This document shows positions 55,750-64,000 of a DNA stretch of 64,000 bases, piece by piece (positions within the stretch are counted from its first letter, which is position 1; each line of letters starts with the position of its first letter). The notes under the pieces were generated by a model. That model was not told the DNA's origin and searched no databases. It was given only the letters and a program-made list of their open reading frames with translations. The translations under genes and the position numbers were made by a program. The stretch comes from Dirofilaria immitis (taxonomy: Eukaryota; Nematoda; Chromadorea; Rhabditida; Onchocercidae), in the NCBI GenBank assembly GCA_024305405.1, contig JAKNDB010000076.1, positions 1,050,501 through 1,114,500 of the forward strand, read 5' to 3'.

Positions 55750-56918
55750 GTAATTATTCCCTATTATAATTGAGATCATGATTTTTACTATCCAAACATT
55801 ATTTCGTCCTAATGAGTGCCATTTGAAATTTCGATGACATCATATATCATCTCGTTTGTGCAAGAAATCCAAGACTATATGCTATTTCACTTTCATTTCA
55901 ATCATTAAAACAAGGATTAGCACAATTAAACAAATAAAATGAATAGCAAGTTCAGGTAATGACATTTATAAATTAATATAAAATATTACTCAGATGAACT
56001 AAATTATGTCAATATTATTGGAACAAATGTTAATTCCTTAAGACTATTCAGAATTTAGTCATGAACTTGACTATCTTTTTGATTAAGATTACCAAAAATG
56101 ACAATGGATAGAACAATTTAAGCAATTAAAGCATTTCACATAGAATAAATTATATGCATTGCATGATAAATTAGCTATTCGGGATTTTCAAATAAATAAA
56201 TTTCAATTAAATAATCTGATAAAGTCAAATCAAATCAAAATCAAATTAAATGATTATTGATATCAAAAAAGTAACCTTAGACTAATAAAACTCGTCCATT
56301 TTTTTTGCAAATTTTCAAAATAGTAATAGTTGAATATTTTGCAAGTACTACTACTCTCAAATGAATTAATATAAAAATGTTATCATCAACATCCGTTTCA
56401 CAGGAACTCTCTTCTTTTCCCCTTCGAACCTGATAAGTTTAAGAATCTCAAATCCAATTTCTTTCTTTTTAAAAGTTAAAAAAACTACTTTGAAAATCTC
56501 AAAACAAAAAAGATGAGATAATTTGCTGGATAAGAATTAAAAGCGTATGCAATTTTAACGATTCTAATTAATCTTAGATCACTCAATGATTGACTGATCG
56601 AATTATGCAAAATCTGAAAATCGGAAGGATCACAAATTGAATAATTCCTAGACGTTCACGCAATTAACAAACATATATAAATTGTGCTATTTATGCCATA
56701 TTGGCGTACTTTTTTTGTTGATTTTATTTTTACGATAAATAGCAATGTTTTTAAATAAATTAAAATAATCAAAATATTAGCTCAATAAGTTGTTATTACT
56801 GTAAATGATCATTCTAATAAAATGTAAATGAACTAAAGCTCATACTTGCTATATATATCATTACTGCACATCATCTATTTTTTAATTAAATTATAATGAA
56901 AATCGATAAATGCAATTG

Positions 56919-56968
<50 letters not shown>

Positions 56969-57320
56969 GCAGATGTTTTTGCTTTGTCGCATTCAAATCA
57001 TATCAACAACATATAGGAAGGTTGGTAACCATGACGATAATTCTGCTCCTCTTTTCCATCTCTCCACGATTATTTGGCAACGATTTCTCATCTATCTTTA
57101 TTTAATTCATGATCAAAATAAGGGCTGAGTTTGAAGTGAGACATCGTAATTATGCTTAATAACCATCATAAACCCGACTGGAAGTTTATCGGCAAGTTTA
57201 CATTTGCTCCAGCTATATTTTTGAATTTGTTACGATGATTTGAAATGTTTGGTTTTAATTTTATTTTCTAATACCAATATTGAAAAAATTGGAAGGTCAT
57301 CAGATTATTATTGTTTTCAG
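55750..57320. other. Intergenic stretch upstream of DZIP1-like gene
   Basis: No supported exon apart from a possible first DZIP1 exon near 57165-57190 that reads KPDWKFI but has no phase-compatible donor. The (AT)n tract 56921-56965 lies here. Confidence 0.45.
56921..56965. repeat. (AT)22 microsatellite
   Basis: Uninterrupted AT dinucleotide run of 45 bases. Confidence 0.98.
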
Positions 57321-58887
57321 ATGAAATAAGCTTAAGTTTACTGGAAGAAGGTGTTGGCAATTATGATGTGCTTCAGAAAGCTTTACCATCCATTGTGCTG
57401 AGTAAAATTAATGAAACGGTAGATACAATTGCAAAAATTTTAAAACCATATTGTAAAAGATCTCAAAATGATATTTTTTCTTCTTTAAATTTAAAATTTT
57501 TAAAATCAAATTTGATTCTAAAATTTAAGTTCACAATAAATTGTATAATTAATTGATATGAAAAAAAAAAATAATATGTCAGAAACAAGTTCAAAATAAA
57601 ATGGAAAGTTGATTTCCGTATAGTATTTTATATGTCACAGCATTGTTTGTTAATGATTTTTTTGCAAAATATTTGTTAAGAGCAGCGATTGTACTGTTGA
57701 AAGATTGTTAAAAATGTTTCGAATAGCTCAGCTACAAATTGAATATGTTTTGGTAAGTGAAAATATTTTAATAATTTTTATTAATTCAATATCAAATTCG
57801 ACTATTTCAAAAGAAAAGAGGCCGCAAAATAGACATATGCGTACTGAATTACTGACGTCGGCTTGCCATACGTCTTGATGTAGATAGCTAACTTCGTAAG
57901 AAGGTAGATAAGTTTAGTCGACAGTATTTGTCAATTCTATTAATGAATAGATAAATTGATTGATAGAGACAGATATTTTTGAGTTGTGACAAATTTTGTC
58001 CTTTGTAATTAATTGTTCGAAATAGTCTGAACTATGCTGTAAGCTTCAGCTCATATTTAGTTTATTAATGCAAATACAGGTAAGTAGGTATACAGTACTT
58101 GTCAAACTGTCGACGACATTTCTAATTTACTGACGCAAACAGAACATCCAAATGATTTTTTTCAAGCCGTAGTTTCAAACTCTGTTCGATTAGCAATTTA
58201 ATTAACATCGGCGAGATCCAATCGCATTGGCTTGATCTCAAATTGATTCATTGAGGTGGAACGCAATATTTGAGTTTTTCCCTTCTTTTCTGTTCCATGA
58301 CCTTTATCCTTTCATAAATTGTTCTATTCAAGCATTCGTACAATGCTTCATATATATTTCATGAAAGAATTATTAGAAGGAAAGTTAAAAGTTTCAAAAA
58401 TGAAATCAATCTGTAATGGATTGAGGTAGGATGCAGTGAATTTTTTATTACTGTAATTTTAGAAAACACAAGCAGAACTTGTAAAACAAGTGGAGGATTT
58501 ACAAAATCGCTTGAAATTTGTAAATACGGAGAATTCGAAATTACGAAAAGAGCTTATTAATAGAACGGAGACAATAAATTCATTATTCAAGGTCATTATT
58601 CAATTTCCATAATAAATAGTATTTATTTTGAAGGACACTTGCTTTTATAAAAGTTTCATAAATCCGTACTTTAAATTATAGAAATTTCAGGAAATCTCTG
58701 GAATTTTTATGACTCAAAGCGATTTGACTTATTGGATCTAATAAATTTTAAGCTTTTTATAAACATTCCGTTTCCAATTTCAAATTTTTAGTGCGATCGC
58801 TGCGACAAATTGTTTTTGCATAGTACGTTTTTATATGATCACATGAAACGCAGACACAAGAATGAGCAATACGGCAATAATGAATGA
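57321..58887 (+). CDS. DZIP1-like zinc-finger protein, compact form (5' partial)
   Basis: Homologue of DZIP1/DZIP1L, cilium- and centriole-associated proteins. Exons 57321-57418, 57681-57752, 58463-58591, 58792-58887, all with canonical sites and matching phase. Exon 1 (YDVLQKALPSIVLSKINET) and exon 2 (CTVERLLKMFRIAQLQIEYV) correspond to the conserved N-terminal Dzip domain, where vertebrates have LLKLIRLAQ-type sequence before IEYLL. Exon 3 is a coiled coil (KQVEDLQNRLKFVNTENSKL). Exon 4 is one C2H2 finger, C-x2-C-x12-H-x4-H (CDRCDKLFLHSTFLYDHMKR then RH), and the protein stops 8 residues after its last His. Vertebrate proteins go on for hundreds of residues. The start codon lies upstream: exon 1 begins in phase 1. 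It is the only gene called on the plus strand. Confidence 0.85.
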
Positions 58888-59769
58888 GTAAATGTGATAT
58901 ATCCGAATTCGATTCCGTTACATCTGTGATAAAACAATCGCAATAATTTCTGTACAACTTATTTAAAAACCTTGTAAAAAGGAAGACAAATTCTGATGAT
59001 AAAACATTTTTGATATCGCTCTCATTAATATTTGATTTGGGATGCCTTCTTTTATCTTTTTATTTTGTAGCATTTCCTAACAACATCATATTTAGTGATT
59101 TTTAATTGGTAGGATATTCTGGATTTATAAACTATTAATTCCTTTATGCAATTATTCATTATTTGACAATAATAAACTGTTGTCACTGGTGATATTATAA
59201 TGAAAGGCAAATAATATTTTTGTGGTATTTCGAAATAGAAATAAAATGAATTCTATATATTCATTCCTTCAGGTAAAATGCTTTAGAAATAAGTAAAGAA
59301 TTCAGTAGAACTTGATTTGAAATGTTTGAAAATACAGAGGGCAAAATACTTTGCGTATCAATTCGAGAATCAATGCAGCAATTGCTATTGTATCAATTAA
59401 ACGAATTATGATTTTTCTTACGGTTCACCAAGTCATGGATTTAGATTTGTAATGAATGTTAAAAAGACGTTATGTGTTGTTATAAATTATTGAATAGAAA
59501 CAATGCTACATCAGACAGTTTTCGATTCAATATCGACTTAGTGATTCACTGTTGCAGTAGTTAAGTTAATAGCGGGGAATATTGTATGAAATGCCAGATA
59601 AATTTTATTCAAGGCATCGAATTAATGTAATTGTTAAATAAAGTTTCATCAATCTTCTCTGTGCTAAATAATATTATAGTACAAGCAATTCAAGTTAAAA
59701 ATAAAATTCTACAGTGACGAATTATTGTAGATAACATCATAACTTCCGAAGATTATTCTTTTTCAATTT
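58888..59769. other. Region between two convergent genes
   Basis: Lies between the 3' ends of the DZIP1-like (+) and Ser-rich (-) genes. No exon found; in particular no sequence resembling the C-terminal coiled coils of vertebrate DZIP1. Confidence 0.5.
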
Positions 59770-62700
59770 CTACAAATCTTCAGATTCCTTCCAATCTTTC
59801 TCTTTCTTTCGACGATAGATTCGATCAGATACAATTGATTCGGAACTTTGCGAACTCTCACAACTGAAAATTATGAAATTTTTTCATTTCAACAATCAAT
59901 AGTTGAAAAAGTGATCTTAAGGAAAAGAAATATTTCATTGCATGTTGTACGACTCTTTTTCAAAACGATAAACTTAATTAATTTGCAATAAATAATAGAT
60001 ATGAAAATAAAAATATTAAATGGATTTACCGATTGAACTGCTGATGACATTCTAGAATAGCAGCATTAGACAATGAATGAGAACTTTTGATAAAATGTAC
60101 TTTTCGTAGCTCACATGGCGAACTTTCATTCGAATGCACATAACTCTGCTGTCTAAAAATACTGGAGATGAAAAATGAATGAAAATATGATTTTTTTATA
60201 ATTGAGGAGATTCTCTTCCTTCAACATTTATTAAATGATTGAAAAATAGAATAGTTGGAAAGTTCGAAATACACATTATAGAATTTCCAGATTTTTAAAA
60301 CAAAACAATTTCTCATTAGTGCTTTTCAATTAATTCTGATGTTCAGTGAAATTATTAAGAGTTTAGGCACTAAATGCAATAAAATTTTCCTTTGAACATA
60401 CCTGAGTTTCTGAAGAATAGCACATTTATAGAGAGTTAAACTATGCTTTGAATTGATAAACAATAAAAATTGATTTAATATTAAAAATGAAATCAATTAC
60501 ATATACATGATCGAATCCAGCATACAGCTTGATTCTTCCAAGACTTTGACGAATTTTCAATATGATTGTTTAATATGAAAATTGTTCTTACCTGCTAAGA
60601 ACGACGGCAGGTTGTGCGCGCAGTAACTGTGAACTTTCTTCATCTGAGTCATATCTTTCAATATTTTTGCATTGCTTTGGATACTGTACAATGTGTGATG
60701 AACGATCTACGAATATTCGACTTGCATGAAAGATTGATTGATTGCCGCCATAATGTTGTATAAGTCGTGAATTTTGTAACGATTTCTAAAATTTTTAAGA
60801 TCAAAATATCCAATTTTGAGCAAGTTTATAGGATCGTAGTTAAAACATCTGACAATAACTAAGCTGGTACTTGAGAATCTTTAATTCTCATATACGGAGA
60901 TGATGGTATTTTTGAGGACAGCGATATGCTAATTGGTTTGGCATGCAGCACCGGCGGTTGATTAACCGGTAAATGTATTGGTGAACGCTTCTTTTGTAAT
61001 AATATCGGAGAATGAATATCGATACAACTTGTAGCAACACAAGGACGACGAATCTGAAATTAATTATTAGTTTTGTTTCAATCTCTAAATTTTTATAGCT
61101 ATAAAATAATGAATCGTCTTAGCAATGCAACATAAATTTAGAAAAATAAATGAAATAGATAGAAGATTTAAAGCCAAGATTAATTGGCAGTGTGTATTTA
61201 AACACCATGCTTTTATAGGCTTAGACAACATTTGCAACCTCTGCTTTGCTAATCGAATATTCCACGATGATATATGTTAGAAATAATGTAATGAATTGCT
61301 TCTCTTAATATCCGTCATTACTTTACCTGAACATTCTCTGTTCTCCCAACCGCAAAGAATTTTCGATGAATTGGTGGTGGAGTGATTTGTGAAAATGAAA
61401 GTGAATCAACAACAACAGAGTTTTCATTCGAACAATTAATACATATTGACTTCGGTCTTGGCCAGTTCGTGCAACATTTTTTTCCTTGGCAGCACAATGC
61501 TGTAGTACTTTTAATTGCCATAGTCTAGGAAATATTGGAAATGAAAAATCTCAAGATGATGCAGTTTGGTGAGGTTGCCCTATAATGATCTGAAATAACA
61601 AGATTCAGAAGGCCATTGGCGGCGAGAAATAAGAATGGCCTATTATATGAGAGATGAAATGAAATAAAACATAATAGAGAAATGAATAAACAAAGTGAAT
61701 TGAGAAGTATGCAAAAATCACCACAAGTTGCTGACTTTCATCAGTTTCAATGGTCGAATTCTGTTCAATTTCCTTGTGTTGATTTTCTGAAGAGAAATTT
61801 CGATTTGCATTACTAGGCATTGATGATTGACTGCTGCAAATTCACATGGAGTCATATTATTGGAATATTTGTATATGTAGTTGATCGAAAAAATTGTCTT
61901 CAGTTTCTGCTGTCATTCCGAATTAATATAATTTTGGAATTTAAATTTGAACTTTATTTACGCTTATTATAGCCATAATTTAGGATGTCTACCATGGAAT
62001 GATCCATATTTCTAAATTATACCTAAAATCAGAAGAGAGCGAAACACATCCGGAATCCATGCTGACAGATGATCGATGACTTAGAGAACAACTTACCGGG
62101 CTATCGCATCGTAAATCATTCGGTTTAATCTAAAAAAAAGTCACACATATAGATTCAACCATATAAATCAGTTGATAATTTTTTTGATTTAAATTATTTG
62201 GATACTATTTTTTAGAGTTTTTTTTTAATCTTCAGGCTTGAAATGTCTATTAAAAGTAGTCTTCGGTACTACAAATTAAACAAGTCAAGTGACTAAATAA
62301 TCCTCTAACAAGATGCCATCTTTGAACAATCATGTTTTTTCGACCAGTATTTTTTGAATTACAGAACATTCTAAAGTTTCATTATCAATAAAGAATAAAT
62401 CTGAATCTACAACTCATTAAGAAAGTTGAGAATAGCACGCAAGAAATTGATTTCTTGTCTTGATTTCAAATTTAGAAGTTTATTCATAGTAACTTCGCTT
62501 TTTAGAGAACTTCGCAATCATTATCTCATTTTTTCCTATTTCTCTTATATATTTCAATGTAAATTTATGCGATGTTTTTATTGCAGGAGAAAATCAAATG
62601 ATTTGTACAATATATGTCTGTTTTACTCGAAGCACGATGAGTTGATATCTCGCAAGGATACGATAATCTTTGAAGATATAATGAAAATTTAAAGGGATAA

Positions 62701-63551
62701 CCCTGCCCTGTATGTATCATATCATGTAACTCCATTATAACTATAATTAGTTATGAAATATGATGGTCTTTGTGTAACTATTTCAATTTTATCATCAAAT
62801 TAACTATGATAGTTGCTATCATCGAAATAAGGCCAACAACACAAGAAAGAAATAATTCGAATATCATATAATTAGGAATATAGAAAGTGTGAGAATAAAC
62901 ACAAATATAATTAGTTAGTGATAGTGTTATATCAATTATCATGCTATCTTTTCAAGATATCCCGTATCAAAACATATGAACAAATCGAACAGCAAAGCAA
63001 CTAAGAAGAGACAATGAAATCGTTTCAATATCATCAAATAATTCCAAATTTTAAAGACACATGATTTATTTTCACATATTTCTCTCCAAAACTTATATAG
63101 GTCAGTGAAACAGAATCTGTCCAAAAATCTTGCAAAATTCTTGAAATGTGATAGTCTTTTCAGAAATATTGATGTGAAATGAAATCAATTTATGAATAGT
63201 TCATAAAAATTAAAAGAAATTAAAAAATTTTAATGGAATTTAAAAAATTTTAATAGAATTTAGAAATATGTAATTAGGAATTCTCGATTTAATCAATCGA
63301 AAGTCAAAGAATAATAATAATGAACTAATAAGACTAATTTTAAAGGACATTTTTCAAATTTTATCCTTTTGTCAGCAATTCATATAGTCATATCGTTTTT
63401 TTGACGAATAAATCATATAAACCTGAAAATGCTATTTTAATGCTATGCCTACCTCAGTTTGGGAATTTACATTTAGTGATTCTTTCTGCTTTCCATAGCT
63501 ATCACATGATCGTTCTCTGTCATTCCTGTGCGACAAGCGAATACGTATTTC
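59770..63551 (-). CDS. Ser-rich protein with Cys cluster, family not recognised (5' partial)
   Basis: Eight exons in consistent phase: 59770-59863, 60030-60152, 60592-60785, 60871-61053, 61327-61524, 61722-61833, 62023-62129, 63453-63551; more may lie to the right. The product is hydrophilic, rich in Ser, Gln, Arg and Pro, and probably largely disordered. Notable parts: a Cys cluster CC-x4-CC-x10-C-x2-C in exon 61327-61524 (LCCQGKKCCTNWPRPKSICI); acidic IERYDSDEESSQLL (60592-60785); Ser clusters such as CSLSHRSSVSMDSGCVSLSS (62023-62129); and a basic/acidic tail RIYRRKKEKDWKESEDL before the stop at 59770-59772. No signal peptide, membrane segment or known domain seen. The Cys cluster could bind metal or be palmitoylated. 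A signalling or scaffold role would be speculation. Confidence 0.7.
62130..63452. other. Large intron of the Ser-rich gene
   Basis: 1.3 kb between exons whose phases match (both phase 0). No other exon recognised; ORFs here lack splice context. Confidence 0.5.
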
Positions 63552-64000
63552 CTGCAGGAAAAAAATCGGCAAATCTTGTTTATTTAAAACGACTCTGTGT
63601 TCAATAATCAGATAATTGAAGTTATTGATCTAAATAAACGCTGTCATATTCGTAGTTCCCTTCCTTTAATATAAGAGCAGGTTTAGCTATAGTTGAAGTT
63701 AAATAATTCAATACATATTTGCTCTATATTCGAAAGACAAACACTTTTTAAAGGCCTTCATTTCGTATAGCTCATTCAAATTGGTTATTTTAAATCTAAT
63801 ATTATGACCAAAGACCAAAAAAATCATTTGTTTTATTGTTACCAATTCAGCTGAAAGGAAAATGAAGAAGAATGCTAAATGTGTCAAAGATAGAAAAATA
63901 AGTATCTCATCTTGTTTTCGCTAATGCTTGTTATTTTTTCCCAAACTTTTTTCAATTTTCCATAAGGATTTCAGCTTTTATCAAAAAGCATTTATTAGTT
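63552..64000. other. Right end, probably intron or 5' region of the Ser-rich gene
   Basis: Begins with the strong acceptor TTTTTTTCCTGCAG of exon 63453-63551, so at least one more 5' exon exists; none is visible before the window ends. Confidence 0.5.

Overview
This window is nuclear DNA of an animal, most likely a parasitic nematode of the filarial/spirurid type. The inference rests on very AT-rich sequence, genes cut into many short exons, TTTTAG/TTTCAG acceptors, introns of roughly 60-400 bp (some over 1 kb), and an astacin (NAS-type) metalloprotease beside conserved metazoan housekeeping genes. I see no prokaryotic operon, CRISPR array, tRNA, rRNA or complete transposon.

Layout, left to right. 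224-6149 (-): astacin zinc metalloprotease with a long multi-exon propeptide; its 3' end may continue past the left edge. 6.2-12.1 kb: gene-poor, dominated by a ~615 bp inverted repeat (6671-7286 and 9984-10597) whose arms each carry the same signal-peptide-like ORF. 12125-18303 (-): NCBP1/CBP80, large subunit of the nuclear cap-binding complex. 19146-21370 (-): RMDN1-type TPR protein. 22541-23953 (-): small unrecognised protein with a C-terminal membrane anchor. 25234-36422 (-): TFIIIC subunit 1 (GTF3C1), with a decayed copy of one of its own exons in an intron. 37925-42444 (-): RSPRY1 (SPRY plus RING). 46128-50036 (-): C2H2 zinc-finger protein. 52.9-55.8 kb: isolated minus-strand exons of one or more unidentified genes. 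57321-58887 (+): a compact DZIP1-like protein, the only gene called on the plus strand. 59770-63551 (-): unrecognised Ser-rich protein with a Cys cluster, running on to the right.

The recognised genes do not form one pathway. NCBP1 (cap binding), GTF3C1 (Pol III transcription) and the zinc-finger protein act on gene expression; RSPRY1 is a predicted E3 ubiquitin ligase; RMDN1 relates to microtubules/mitochondria; DZIP1 relates to cilia and centrosomes. Six neighbouring minus-strand genes lie 0.8-3.7 kb apart, too far for a tight operon.

The most useful general observation is technical. In at least six places inside otherwise well-conserved exons (NCBP1 x3, GTF3C1 x1, RSPRY1 x2) the frame is broken by exactly one missing base in a mononucleotide run, and adding one base restores family-like protein. 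This looks like homopolymer under-calling in a long-read assembly rather than gene death, and automatic gene models here will be wrong at those points. I did not find a convincing new biological system; the unidentified exons at 53-56 kb, the inverted repeat and the Ser/Cys-rich gene are the best leads.
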